Below are positions 35,833-45,533 of a stretch of 64,000 nucleotides of DNA, piece by piece. The first letter of the stretch is position 1. The number at the start of each line of letters is the position of its first letter. The position numbers and the translations under genes are program-made. Location: positions 90,950 to 154,949 of the forward strand of contig DAOSUP010000002.1 of assembly GCA_035378845.1 (NCBI GenBank), read 5' to 3'. The notes beneath the pieces were generated by a model. That model worked only from the letters and a program-made list of their open reading frames with translations. It had not been told where the DNA came from and ran no database searches. This DNA comes from JAKOUL01 sp035378845. GTDB taxonomy: Bacteria > Dictyoglomota > Dictyoglomia > Dictyoglomales > Dictyoglomaceae.

Positions 35833-36294
35833 ATGGAAAGAAGAAACTTAGGGATTCTACTTATTGTTATTGGAGCTTTCCTTTTTCTATTGAACTTTAA
35901 TCTTATCTCATGGGATTTTGCATTACTTTTGATTAGTATTGGTTTTATCGTGGCATATTATAGATTTGGAAAAATTTTAGGATTTCTTATCCCAGGATGC
36001 ATACTTTTAAGTATATCTGCATTCAATTTAGTAAAAGACATTTACAGCAATCTAAATCCCATCTATAGTTTATTCTTTGTTGGAATAGGATTTATTTTAA
36101 TATTCTTTATCCACTATTCTAAAAAAGAACAAGATTCAGCAGAAAAATATTGGTCTATTTATCCTGGGATATCTCTGATAGCACTCAGTCTCCTTATAGG
36201 ACTACTTCAAGCAAGCCCTGCCTTTTTAAAGATTATAATACCAGTTATACTAATAGCTTTAGGAATATTCTATTTAGTAAAAGCTATAAGATAG
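35833..36294 (+). CDS. Multi-helix membrane protein of LiaI/DUF5668 appearance
   Basis: A 153-residue protein with about five membrane helices and repeated GILLIVIGAFLFLLNF-like segments, similar in style to the membrane part of the LiaF-like protein at 32499. No enzymatic motif. ATG 35833 follows AAAGGAG, and it is probably co-transcribed with the CapA-like gene. Function unknown. Confidence 0.7.
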   Translation: MERRNLGILLIVIGAFLFLLNFNLISWDFALLLISIGFIVAYYRFGKILGFLIPGCILLSISAFNLVKDIYSNLNPIYSLFFVGIGFILIFFIHYSKKEQDSAEKYWSIYPGISLIALSLLIGLLQASPAFLKIIIPVILIALGIFYLVKAIR

Positions 36295-36305
36295 TTGACA
36301 CTATT

Positions 36306-36932
36306 TCAAGAGGCAGTAAAAACATATCTTAAAAAGTAAAATCCAAAGAAAATTAAAAATAAAGAAGCAGCAAAAAGAATGATTCTATAAACCCTTTTCC
36401 AAAAAGGAAAGGCAAGCCCTTGTCCTATAAATCCAACAAATAGATACCAAACAAAATCTGAAAGTATATGTCCCACATAGAAGCTCAAAACTCCAATCAC
36501 CAAAAAATTTTTTGCCTGAGCAAGAAGATTAACTCCAACAGTTAACCACCAAAGAAGCCAATAAGGATTTGCTAATGAAACAAGTATACCTGCAATAGGG
36601 AGAGGGACTTTTATAGGGTCTGAATTTTTAATTTCAACCTCTTTTTTAAAAACCAAAACAAATAAATTAATCCCCATATATAGTAAAAAAAGACTTCCAA
36701 AAAAAGAAAATACCTTAATAAATACAGGATTATCTAACACTGATTGAAATCCAAAAACAAGTAAAACTACAAAAACACCTTCTAAGATAGCATGTCCTGA
36801 TACAATTTTAATAGAATCCTTCCAGCCACCTATACTGCTCTGAGTAAGTACCATCGTCATCATAGGACCTGGAGCCGAAGCACCAGAAAAACCAATTAAA
36901 AAACTTGTGATAAACAAGTTTAAGATCCCCAT
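36306..36932 (-). CDS. LysE/RhtB-family exporter
   Basis: A 208-residue membrane protein with six helices and the family start FSGASAPGPMMTMVLTQ. LysE-type proteins export amino acids or related small molecules by ion exchange. The YWLLWWLTVG segment in the middle is also typical. The gene overlaps the DUF123 gene by 13 bases and has AGAGGGA before ATG 36932. Substrate unknown. Confidence 0.85.
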   Translation of the reverse strand: MGILNLFITSFLIGFSGASAPGPMMTMVLTQSSIGGWKDSIKIVSGHAILEGVFVVLLVFGFQSVLDNPVFIKVFSFFGSLFLLYMGINLFVLVFKKEVEIKNSDPIKVPLPIAGILVSLANPYWLLWWLTVGVNLLAQAKNFLVIGVLSFYVGHILSDFVWYLFVGFIGQGLAFPFWKRVYRIILFAASLFLIFFGFYFLRYVFTAS

Positions 36933-37333
36933 TTTGTCCCTCTTAAGTATTTCTTAAAGGAAAGATTCTCCAATTTTTCAATCTCATATTTTTCTACCCT
37001 AAAAAGATGAGACTTACAAGTACAATCAGAAGATCCAAATCCCAGAATAGGTTCTCCTGAAATCAAAGAAGCAGTCTTACATTCCCACTCTTTACTCAGC
37101 TCTTTATAGTAAATCTCAACAATTTCTACATTATCATCTTCTAAGAGATAATCTATATGCCAAAACTTTCTCTTATTTTTTGATAAATGCCTAAAAATTC
37201 TTTTCTCTAAGCCTCCCTGAGCAGAACCCACATAAAGATATAAACCTTTTTTAAGAGGGACTTCTCCTAATCTACCTACATATTTCTTAATATTCTTTTT
37301 CACCTTTATTACTAATACATATATACCCTTCAT
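36920..37333 (-). CDS. GIY-YIG-like DUF123 protein
   Basis: A 137-residue protein of the DUF123 family, a GIY-YIG-nuclease-related fold. The motif pair is YVLVIKV with LYLYVGSAQGGLEKRIFRH, followed by WHIDYLL and CTCKSHLF. Relatives occur alone or fused to endonuclease III. ATG 37333 overlaps the upstream stop as ATGA. It may be a DNA-repair nuclease; no activity can be asserted. Confidence 0.82.
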   Translation of the reverse strand: MKGIYVLVIKVKKNIKKYVGRLGEVPLKKGLYLYVGSAQGGLEKRIFRHLSKNKRKFWHIDYLLEDDNVEIVEIYYKELSKEWECKTASLISGEPILGFGSSDCTCKSHLFRVEKYEIEKLENLSFKKYLRGTKWGS

Positions 37334-38970
37334 TTAGCTTCAACTAATTTTAAAGTAGTAGGCTCCAATCTCACTTTTATATCCTTTCCCTTGGTATGTA
37401 GTGTTACTTCAGTTCTATAGGGAAGAAATGACTCCAATATATAGGCATCATTATCATACATAAATAGAGTAATATTCTCTTTCCCTTCTAAATACACATC
37501 AAATTCGCTCATAAATACCTTTCTAATTTGATTTAAAACTTCCAAAGGTAAATAATAAATATCTGAATAGTTATCTGGAACAGTTAAAATATAAACCCTC
37601 CCACGTCCATAGAAATCTTGAATAAGCAATGGGAAATTATTTTCTCCACTAATACCTAAAATCAAAGGCCAAGAAGAGTTTGTATGATAGTCTATCACCG
37701 GAAAGAGAATTTTCTCTCTTGAGTATACATATTGAGATAAACCCCTCATATTAGTATCCACAGCAAAGAAATCTATAAGAGCTTTTTTATCAGTGTATTT
37801 TGCAGAAGTAAGCTCTTCTACCCCTTTTCCTGTCAAAGCCTTTAAAAAACCAGAAGTTAATATAACATTTCCACCTTTTAATAAATATTCCTTAACCTTT
37901 TCAATAATATCTTTATCCTCTGATGCATTTTCTGCTAAAAACACCATTTTAGCATTATCAGGAAAGTAAGGTGTAGGCTCAAATGGAATTCCAACCATTC
38001 CTAAATATTCTGGAAGATGATCCTCACCAGAGGAATGAAAAGGATGATATACACTAACTCCCACAGGATTCCCTAACTGGTCTAAAAGATTATCAATTCT
38101 CTCCAGTTCAAATCCAAGAGGTGGAATAAATACAGAATTTCTTAAGGATCCAAAATCAAAAAGTGTGATCTCTCTTGCTTTGGCAAATAACGTTAAATAT
38201 GCTTGCTCCAAATAGTGACCTATATTATGAATACATTCAAAAGAATCAAACCATCCCCCTTTATTTTTGCCAGGTTTGACATTTTCAAACCATCTCATAA
38301 GATAATAGCTCAAATATTTTGGGAGATGTTGCTGAGTATATCCAGGATCTCTGGTCTCAGTACCTGTATAAACTTCATCAAAGATATTTCTTTGGGTTTC
38401 TGGATTATATCCATTCTCATGATAAGATTCAAACCAATTGGGATACTTAATTATCATATTTACCTTTGGATTTACCTTCTTCGCAGGCTTCACCACATAT
38501 TCTTGAGAGACCTCAGTCATAAGCTTCAGTCTATAATCTTTCCAGGAAAGATCTCCCTTTTTCTCAATACATAAAGGACAAGAACAACTGGTAAAATAGA
38601 AGTCATCAAGAATTATCTCATCAAATATAGATGCCGTATATTCCACTATCTCTTTCAGCCTATTTTTTAAATTGTCATCAGAATAACAAAAGGTATCATA
38701 TATACGCATGTTATGAATAGGATCATCAAGATGAATAGTGGTAGTTATTCCACCTGAAGTTTTTATTCCTTTATCTTCAAAAAATTTTTTAATCTGAAGC
38801 ATTTTATCTCTTTGGACATCATCACTGCCTCTATGGGTTTCCAAATATACCTTATCTACATGGAGATGTTTTTGAAAGAACTTTAAATTTTCTTCTAACT
38901 CTTCCAAATTAGTACGGTTTAAAAAAACAGCAGTACAATAGATAGCTAATTTAAAATTTTTATAAGGCAT
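37330..38970 (-). CDS. Uncharacterised TIM-barrel, glycosidase-like protein
   Basis: About 546 residues without a signal peptide. The first 330 residues look like a TIM barrel (KLAIYCTAVFLNR, DEIILDDFYF, with Asp-rich strand ends) and contain the unusual cluster CSCPLC near residue 150. Residues about 340-470 resemble the Rossmann-like trimerisation domain of beta-galactosidases (LLKGGNVILTSGF, GRGRVYILTVPD), and the end is a small beta-sandwich. I choose ATG 38970 because AAAGGAG lies eight bases upstream. It is divergent from the cellobiose 2-epimerase. I could not place it in a named glycoside hydrolase family. Confidence 0.65.
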   Translation of the reverse strand: MPYKNFKLAIYCTAVFLNRTNLEELEENLKFFQKHLHVDKVYLETHRGSDDVQRDKMLQIKKFFEDKGIKTSGGITTTIHLDDPIHNMRIYDTFCYSDDNLKNRLKEIVEYTASIFDEIILDDFYFTSCSCPLCIEKKGDLSWKDYRLKLMTEVSQEYVVKPAKKVNPKVNMIIKYPNWFESYHENGYNPETQRNIFDEVYTGTETRDPGYTQQHLPKYLSYYLMRWFENVKPGKNKGGWFDSFECIHNIGHYLEQAYLTLFAKAREITLFDFGSLRNSVFIPPLGFELERIDNLLDQLGNPVGVSVYHPFHSSGEDHLPEYLGMVGIPFEPTPYFPDNAKMVFLAENASEDKDIIEKVKEYLLKGGNVILTSGFLKALTGKGVEELTSAKYTDKKALIDFFAVDTNMRGLSQYVYSREKILFPVIDYHTNSSWPLILGISGENNFPLLIQDFYGRGRVYILTVPDNYSDIYYLPLEVLNQIRKVFMSEFDVYLEGKENITLFMYDNDAYILESFLPYRTEVTLHTKGKDIKVRLEPTTLKLVEAK

Positions 38971-39080
38971 AAGCAATCTCCTTTCTTTTGTTAGCTTCTT
39001 TCTCAATTATAATATTGAAACATAGAATTCACAAGGTATATAATAGCTACAAAATCATAAAGAAAAGGAGAATAAAAATC

Positions 39081-40244
39081 ATGGAAGAACTCAAAAAAGA
39101 AGTATCTGAACACTTAACCAATAAAATCATTCCTTTTTGGGAGAAGCTTATAGATAAAGAAAATGGTGGATTTATAGGCTATGTAGATTTTGATCTAAAG
39201 AAAGATTCCTATGCTCCAAAAGGAGGAGTATTAACTTCAAGGATATTATGGTTCTTTTCAGCCTCTTACAACCTTTTAAAAGACGAAGAACTTCTTATAT
39301 ATGCTGACCATGCTTATAAATTCCTCTCTGAAAAACTTTGGGATGACAAAAATAAAGGTATTTATTGGATGGTAGATTATAAAGGAAACCCTATAGAAAA
39401 AAGAAAACATGTATATTGTCAGGCTTTTGGTATATATGCACTATCTGAGTATTATAAGGCTACAAACAAAAAAGATAGCTTAAACTTAGCTTTAGAGATT
39501 TACAAGATTTTAGAAGAAAGATGTAAAGATAGGTATGCCTATAAGGAAGAATTTGATGAAGCATGGAATCCGAAAGATAATAGAACCATAAGTGAATACG
39601 GCATAGTATGTGAAAAGAGTATGAATTCTTTACTCCATATTTTAGAAGCATATACAAATCTATATACAGCATGGCAAGATGATGGCTTAAAAAAGAATTT
39701 AGAGTGGTTAGTAAGATTATTTAAAGATAAAATACTAAATTCAAAAACTAAACATATGGGTGTATTTTTTGACAAAGAGTTAAATTCCATAATTGATGCC
39801 ATATCTTATGGGCATGATATAGAAGCAAGCTGGCTTCTTGATGAAGCCTTGAAATATATAGATGATAAAGAGCTGAAAGACGAGATGGCAAAAACAAATT
39901 TAGAAATTGCAAAAGTAGTAATCCAAGAGGCATTTGAAAATGGCAGTCTATTAAATGAGAAAGTTAGAGGTCGTTTGGACAAAACCAGAATATGGTGGGT
40001 ACAAGCAGAAGCATTCCTTGGTTTTCTTAATGCTTATGAAAAATCAAAAGATCCTATTTTCTCAAAGGTAGTAACAGAAGAATGGGAGTTTATAAAGAAC
40101 TATCTCATAGATAAAAGATCTGAAGGAGAATGGTTCTCAAAACTTGATGAAAATTATATACCAATCCCAGCACCTATAGTAGAACCATGGAAATGTCCAT
40201 ATCATAATGGAAGGATGTGCATTGAAACAATTAAAAGATTATAA
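39081..40244 (+). CDS. Cellobiose 2-epimerase (AGE superfamily)
   Basis: About 387 residues, an (alpha/alpha)6-barrel epimerase. It converts the reducing-end glucose of cellobiose or other beta-1,4 disaccharides to mannose and back. Family marks are FWEKLIDKENGGFIGYVD at the N-terminus, SRILWFFSA, GHDIEASWL and RIWWVQAEA, with His residues at the usual base positions; the end WKCPYHNGRMCIE is also typical. The start is ATG 39081 after AAAAGGAG; the frame is open further upstream but without a start signal. It lies beside two GH94 phosphorylases, so epimerisation and phosphorolysis of disaccharides may be linked. Confidence 0.9.
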   Translation: MEELKKEVSEHLTNKIIPFWEKLIDKENGGFIGYVDFDLKKDSYAPKGGVLTSRILWFFSASYNLLKDEELLIYADHAYKFLSEKLWDDKNKGIYWMVDYKGNPIEKRKHVYCQAFGIYALSEYYKATNKKDSLNLALEIYKILEERCKDRYAYKEEFDEAWNPKDNRTISEYGIVCEKSMNSLLHILEAYTNLYTAWQDDGLKKNLEWLVRLFKDKILNSKTKHMGVFFDKELNSIIDAISYGHDIEASWLLDEALKYIDDKELKDEMAKTNLEIAKVVIQEAFENGSLLNEKVRGRLDKTRIWWVQAEAFLGFLNAYEKSKDPIFSKVVTEEWEFIKNYLIDKRSEGEWFSKLDENYIPIPAPIVEPWKCPYHNGRMCIETIKRL

Positions 40245-40261
40245 GGGATTAAGCTAATCCC
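40245..40261. terminator. Hairpin between convergent epimerase and phosphorylase genes
   Basis: GGGATTA (40245-40251) and TAATCCC (40255-40261) form a seven-bp stem with loop AGC directly after the epimerase stop. No U tract follows, so termination strength is uncertain. Confidence 0.45.
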
Positions 40262-40264
40262 CCC

Positions 40265-42700
40265 TCACCCCATCTCCACCACTACATCATGAACTTTCCC
40301 ATCTTCAAAAATAGGAAGTACCCTATTAGAAACTTCCTTGCCATCTACACTTATTCTCTTAACTCCCTTTGAAACATGATTAGGATTTTTCACTTCTATC
40401 TTATAAGTAGCCCCTCTAAAGTTTCTTACTACTGTAAAACCATCCCATTCTTTAGGAATACAAGGATCTACCTTTAATCCATCATAGTCAGGCTTTATTC
40501 CCAAAATAAACTGAGAAATTAGTGTAAAAGCCCAAGAGGCAGTACCTGTAAGCCAAGAATTTTTACCTTCCCCATGTCTTTTAGCATCTTTTCCTGCTAC
40601 CATCTGACAGTAAGTATACGGCTCTACCTTATGAATTTCACTCTCTTCTTCAAAATATGCAGGAGTTATTTTCCTATAAACCTCAAAAGCTCTATTACCT
40701 CTTCCTATTACAGTTTCTCCTATCCCCACCCAAGGGTTGTTATGGCAGAAAACTCCAGCATTCTCCTTGTATCCTGGCGGATATGAAGATATCTCCCCAA
40801 GTTCTATATGATATCTGGAATAAGCAGGCTGTTGTAGTACCATACCATATTTTGTATCCAGATACTTTATACAAGCGTCTAAAGCAGATTTTGCCTTTCC
40901 ATCATCTATTCCAATTCCTGCCATAGTACATATACCTTGAGATTCTATAAATATCTTACCTTCTTCACATTCCTTACTTCCTACCTTATTTCCAAAATAG
41001 TCATATGCTCTTAAAAACCATTCTCCATCCCAGCCATAATTTAGTATAGCTTTTACCATATCTTCACTGGCTTTTTTTGCTAAATTTACTTCTTCATGCT
41101 TTCCTATCTTTTCACATATCTTTACATAATCAGGCGTTGCATAGACAAATAAACCTGCAATAAATACAGACTCAGCTTTACCACCTTCTACATTTCCTGT
41201 AGTTTGGAAAGACTCATCAGGCACCTTTGAGAAACAATTCAGATTAAGACAGTCATTCCAATCTGCCCTACCTATTAAAGGAAGACCATGAGGTCCTAAC
41301 CTATCTAATACATAATGGTATGCCCTTACTAAATGCTCAAATAATGTACCCTTCTTAGATTCATCATTGTTGTAAGGTATAACCTCTTTTAGGATAGACC
41401 AATCGCCAGTCTCTTTTATATATGCCCCTGTAGAAAGAATTATCCACAGAGGATCATCATTAAATCCACCACCAATATCGTTATTTCCCCTTTTAGTTAA
41501 AGGTTGATATTGATGATAAGCACTACCATCTTCAAACATGGTAGAAGCAAGTTCAAGGATTCTTTCCTTTACTCTTTCTGGAATCATATGTACTGAACCA
41601 AGAATATCCTGATTAGAATCTCTAAATCCAATACCCCTGCTTATTCCTGATTCAAAGTAAGAGGCACTTCTTGCCACATTAAACGTGATCATGCATTGAT
41701 ATTGATTCCAGATATTTACCATTCTTGAGAGAATCTCATCATTATGATTCACTTGATATCTTAAAAGAATATCATCCCAATAACTTTTTAGCTCATTAAA
41801 AGCTTTATCTACATTTTGAGATGTCTTAAATCTTTCTACCATTTCTAATGCTCTCTTTTTATTTATTACTCCAGGTTTCTCCCATTTTTCCTCTTCTGGA
41901 TTTTCCACATATCCAAGTACAAAAATAAAATCTTTACTTTCATTTGGTTCCAAAGAAACCTCTAAATAATGAGATGCAACAGGCGCCCAACCATCTGCAA
42001 TTGAGTTAAAAGCTTTCCCTTCAACCACTGCTCTTGGAGATTCAAAACCATTATACATACCAATAAAAGCATCTCTATCAGTATCAAATCCTTGTATTGG
42101 AACATTTACAGAATAAAAAGCATAATGATTTCTTCTCTCTCTATATTCAGTCTTATGATAAATTACTGATCCAGCAATTTCTACTTCTCCCGTAGAAAAA
42201 TTCCTCTGAAAATTTGTTTGATCATCCCAAGCATTCCATAAACACCATTCTATAAAAGAGAAAAGTTTTATATTTCTTTTTCTATTAGAGTTATTTTTTA
42301 TAGTTACCTTATGAATCTCTCCATTAAATTTTAATGGGACAAAGAATAAAGTCTCCACTGAGATATCATTTCTTTCTCCTAAGATCTTTGTATAAGAAAG
42401 TCCATGACGGCATTCATAACGAGAAAGATCTTTCTTTACTGGCTTCCAAGAAGGAGACCAGAATTCTCCATTTTCCCATATGTAGAAATATCTTCCCCCA
42501 TTATCAAGGGGTACATTGTTATATCTAAATCTTGTTATTCTTCTTAGTCTTGCATCTTTATAAAAAGAGTAGCCTCCTGCAGTATTAGAGATGATAGAGA
42601 AAAAGTCTTCTACACCTAAGTAATTTATCCAAGGGAAGGGGGTCTGAGGAGTTGTAATCACATATTCTCTATTTTTATCATCAAAATGTCCAAACTTCAT
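40265..42700 (-). CDS. GH94 cellobiose phosphorylase
   Basis: An 811-residue intracellular enzyme that splits cellobiose with phosphate into alpha-glucose-1-phosphate and glucose, saving one ATP. The N-terminus (FGHFDDKNREYVITTPQTPF, TAGGYSFYKDARLRRITRFR) closely matches characterised clostridial and Thermotoga cellobiose phosphorylases as I remember them. The catalytic acid in RADWNDCLN falls at Asp483, the position known for the Clostridium thermocellum enzyme. The phosphate-binding and C-terminal barrel blocks are intact. It lies 15 bases downstream of a second GH94 gene in the same operon. Confidence 0.9.
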   Translation of the reverse strand: MKFGHFDDKNREYVITTPQTPFPWINYLGVEDFFSIISNTAGGYSFYKDARLRRITRFRYNNVPLDNGGRYFYIWENGEFWSPSWKPVKKDLSRYECRHGLSYTKILGERNDISVETLFFVPLKFNGEIHKVTIKNNSNRKRNIKLFSFIEWCLWNAWDDQTNFQRNFSTGEVEIAGSVIYHKTEYRERRNHYAFYSVNVPIQGFDTDRDAFIGMYNGFESPRAVVEGKAFNSIADGWAPVASHYLEVSLEPNESKDFIFVLGYVENPEEEKWEKPGVINKKRALEMVERFKTSQNVDKAFNELKSYWDDILLRYQVNHNDEILSRMVNIWNQYQCMITFNVARSASYFESGISRGIGFRDSNQDILGSVHMIPERVKERILELASTMFEDGSAYHQYQPLTKRGNNDIGGGFNDDPLWIILSTGAYIKETGDWSILKEVIPYNNDESKKGTLFEHLVRAYHYVLDRLGPHGLPLIGRADWNDCLNLNCFSKVPDESFQTTGNVEGGKAESVFIAGLFVYATPDYVKICEKIGKHEEVNLAKKASEDMVKAILNYGWDGEWFLRAYDYFGNKVGSKECEEGKIFIESQGICTMAGIGIDDGKAKSALDACIKYLDTKYGMVLQQPAYSRYHIELGEISSYPPGYKENAGVFCHNNPWVGIGETVIGRGNRAFEVYRKITPAYFEEESEIHKVEPYTYCQMVAGKDAKRHGEGKNSWLTGTASWAFTLISQFILGIKPDYDGLKVDPCIPKEWDGFTVVRNFRGATYKIEVKNPNHVSKGVKRISVDGKEVSNRVLPIFEDGKVHDVVVEMG

Positions 42701-42715
42701 TATTTTACCTCCCTC

Positions 42716-45145
42716 TTATCCCATAACTACTATTATATTATTTTCTTCTTTCATTTCAGAAACAGGAATAAAATTACCAGAAAGTTCCTTTCCATTTATG
42801 TTTATATATTTAACTCCCTTCTGCACTCCATTAGGATTCTCCACATTTATTTTTAATTTTTTACCTCTGAACATCCTTTCCATATAAAACTTTTTCCAAT
42901 AAGAAGGTATACATGGATCAATCCTTAATCCATCATAATCTGGCTGCAACCCAAGAATTCCCTCTACTGCAGCTACCTGCACACTGGCAGCTGTACCTGT
43001 AAGCCAATGCACATGAGCTCTCCCATGGAAAGGACTATCTTTGCCTTCCACAAATTGGCAGTGTACATATGGTTCTGCTTCTCTTATCTCTGCCTTATCA
43101 TTCATATTTACGGGGTTTACCTCTTGATAATATTTAAAGGCACCATCTCCATCTCCAAGAATAGTCTTAGCACGTATCAACCATCCCTGTGGATGGCAGA
43201 ATATACCTGCATTTTCCTTCATACCCGGTAAGAAAAGAATCATCCTAAAAACTGGGAACCCCCAAGTCTTTACAGGAGGCTGCATAATCATAGCTCCATA
43301 ATCAGTATTTAATATCTTTTCCACATTATCCATAACTATCTTGGCTTGTTCCTCAGTAGCAGCTCCGCTCAAAATCGCCCATACTTGTGGATTAAGCCAG
43401 AAGCTTGCCTCTTTATTAGTCTTAGATCCTATCACTTCATCTCCTATAAATCCTCTTACAAATCTATCTCCTTCCCAAGCATATTTCTGAATATTCTCAT
43501 ACAATTTCTTTGCTTCATTCTCTGCCCAAGCTTTATCATCTGTTTTACCCTTTCTTTCAGCAAACTCCTCAAAAATTTTAAGGGCTAAGTAAAGCTGAAA
43601 GGAGGCAAAAATACTCTCTCCTTCTTCCCCAAGTCTTAAAGTATCATTCCAATCAGCATCAAGACCATATGTAAGACCATGCTTACCACATTTACTTAAA
43701 CTAAACAAAATACCTCTTCTTAAATGCTCATAAATTGTATCTTCACCTTTATCTGAATAAGGAATTACCTCATCTAAAAATCCTAAATCTCCTGTCTCTC
43801 TTACATATTGCCTTGTAGTAATATAAAGCCATAAATGATCATCACATCTATATTCTGTATAACCTGTCCTTTTCACATACTCTGGATTATCTAAGGATAA
43901 ATTTTGATTAGGTTTTATCTGATGATCAAAAAATACTAATGGCAAAGCTACCCCTTTTGATGTCTGTCCAGAAAACATTAATTTCAATCTATTCTTAGCC
44001 TCTTCAGGCTCAAGGTGCATAATACCTGGAATATCCTGGACTGTATCTCTGAATCCATATCCATCTCTCAAGCCCACATATAGTAAGGAAGCTGCACGAG
44101 ACCAGAAGAAAGTCATGAAACATTGATATGAGTTCCATATATTTACCATAGTATTAAAAGATTCATCAGAAGTGACTACTTTAAATTTCTCTATTTTTGA
44201 ATGCCAATAACTCTTTAAGTCTTCCCATTCCTTCTGCACTCTTCCCTTTTCTTTATATCTCTCCATAAACTTTCTTCCTGTTGCCTCTGCTCCATCTCCA
44301 AGCACATAAATAACTTCTTTCTCCTCATCAGGTTCAAGTTCCATAACAACCTGCATTGCTGCACAACTATTCTTCCCATAATTAAGGGTATTACTACAGG
44401 TGCCTTTCTCTACTGCTATAGGATTAGAGTAATCTCTATAATTTCCAATAAAAATATCTCTATCTCCATCATAAGAAACCACATCTGCACCCACTACTCC
44501 GCAAAATCTATTAAATCTTCTTCCACTAATTCCAGGCTCTTGCTCAATCTTTCTTCCTATCTCAGAATAGTTTTCATTGATAGTCTGTATAATAAGATTA
44601 TCTTTGTAATAAGTACGACCTATAAATAGCGTATATTGCATATTAACAAGATCTTGATTCTCACTGGGTTCATTTGTAAATTCTGCAAAATTAAATAAAG
44701 CAATCTTTCTTTTTCTTCCACTTTTATTTCTTACCTTTATTGCCCAGACCTCATAAAGCTCTCCCAAAGGTACATAATAGAGAGTCTCAGTCTCAATTCC
44801 ATTATATTTAGAAGAGATTATCGTATATAAGATTCCATGTCTGCATATAGATTCATATTTTGATAGATCCTTTTTTACAGGAAGCCAAGAAGCCGACCAA
44901 AAATCTCCTGATTCCATATCTCTCAAATAAATATACCTTCCAGGAGCTGTGGTAGGAGGAACATTAAATCTCCCTCTCAAAATTCTCCCACTGGCACCAG
45001 ACTTAACAAAACTATACCCTTGAGCATTATTAGTAATAATAGCTCCATATTCCAAAGAACCAAGATAATTAGTCCATTCAGAAGGAGTAGCAGGATTTGT
45101 GATGACGTATTCTTTCCTCTCGTTATCAAAATATCCAAATTTCAT
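42716..45145 (-). CDS. GH94 phosphorylase of different specificity
   Basis: About 809 residues. A GH94 enzyme with the catalytic acid in DADWNDTLR (Asp501). Its N-terminal block NNAQGYSFVKSGASGRILRG differs from the cellobiose phosphorylase signature, so its acceptor is probably different: cellodextrin, laminaribiose, cellobionic acid or another beta-glucoside are options. ATG 45145 has AAGGGGG eight bases upstream; a TTG six bases earlier is too close. First gene of the phosphorylase operon, with its own consensus-like promoter. Confidence 0.85.
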   Translation of the reverse strand: MKFGYFDNERKEYVITNPATPSEWTNYLGSLEYGAIITNNAQGYSFVKSGASGRILRGRFNVPPTTAPGRYIYLRDMESGDFWSASWLPVKKDLSKYESICRHGILYTIISSKYNGIETETLYYVPLGELYEVWAIKVRNKSGRKRKIALFNFAEFTNEPSENQDLVNMQYTLFIGRTYYKDNLIIQTINENYSEIGRKIEQEPGISGRRFNRFCGVVGADVVSYDGDRDIFIGNYRDYSNPIAVEKGTCSNTLNYGKNSCAAMQVVMELEPDEEKEVIYVLGDGAEATGRKFMERYKEKGRVQKEWEDLKSYWHSKIEKFKVVTSDESFNTMVNIWNSYQCFMTFFWSRAASLLYVGLRDGYGFRDTVQDIPGIMHLEPEEAKNRLKLMFSGQTSKGVALPLVFFDHQIKPNQNLSLDNPEYVKRTGYTEYRCDDHLWLYITTRQYVRETGDLGFLDEVIPYSDKGEDTIYEHLRRGILFSLSKCGKHGLTYGLDADWNDTLRLGEEGESIFASFQLYLALKIFEEFAERKGKTDDKAWAENEAKKLYENIQKYAWEGDRFVRGFIGDEVIGSKTNKEASFWLNPQVWAILSGAATEEQAKIVMDNVEKILNTDYGAMIMQPPVKTWGFPVFRMILFLPGMKENAGIFCHPQGWLIRAKTILGDGDGAFKYYQEVNPVNMNDKAEIREAEPYVHCQFVEGKDSPFHGRAHVHWLTGTAASVQVAAVEGILGLQPDYDGLRIDPCIPSYWKKFYMERMFRGKKLKINVENPNGVQKGVKYININGKELSGNFIPVSEMKEENNIIVVMG

Positions 45146-45217
45146 GTGCAAACCCCCTTAACTTTTTAAATTAAGAAACCGTTTATAATTTCAAAAGGAA
45201 ACTTTTAATTGTTAAGT

Positions 45218-45246
45218 ATACTACAATTTTTCTCAACCATTGTCAA
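45218..45246 (-). promoter_or_regulatory. Strong promoter of the GH94 operon
   Basis: Leftward TTGACA (45246-45241), a 17-base spacer and TAGTAT (45223-45218). In the leader at about 45176-45184 lies AAACCGTTT, a short palindrome of LacI/ROK operator type. Confidence 0.65.
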
Positions 45247-45506
45247 GGAAGATGAAAATTATTAAGAAATTCCCATTAGGTTCTAAATTTTACCTTTTAT
45301 GGGGGGTTAACTATTTTTCAATAGTTCCTTTCCAAATAATTCTTCTAACACCTTCTATTACAAAATCTCTTAATTTGTTAAAACGTCAGAATCCTCATTC
45401 CTCGCAAAAGATGTATGAAATACAAATATATTTAAATTATTCCAAAATTTTCCATTCTCACTTCAAAAGATTTATTAAGATTTTACCTAATTTTTAAAGT
45501 ACATCC

Positions 45507-45533
45507 GCCTCCTTCAAATATATTGAAGGAGGC
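45507..45533. terminator. Perfect hairpin downstream of importer 2
   Basis: GCCTCCTTCAA (45507-45517) and TTGAAGGAGGC (45523-45533) make an 11-bp stem with loop ATATA. It resembles other terminator stems in the window but lacks an adjacent U tract. The rest of the space between 45247 and 45617 is AT-rich and shows no supported gene; an A9 run at 45571-45579 (T-tract on the leftward transcript) with weak flanking pairs may help to end the importer 2 transcript. Confidence 0.4.

Noticed and set aside
38988..39080. 31-codon N-terminal extension of the cellobiose 2-epimerase
   Set aside because: The AAAAGGAG site sits directly before ATG 39081 and the family starts there; the extension overlaps the promoter region.
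45240..45497. Open frame of 85 codons on the plus strand between the GH94 and importer 2 operons
   Set aside because: It starts at a TTG inside the -35 box of the GH94 promoter, has no ribosome site, and its composition is simply that of AT-rich intergenic DNA.
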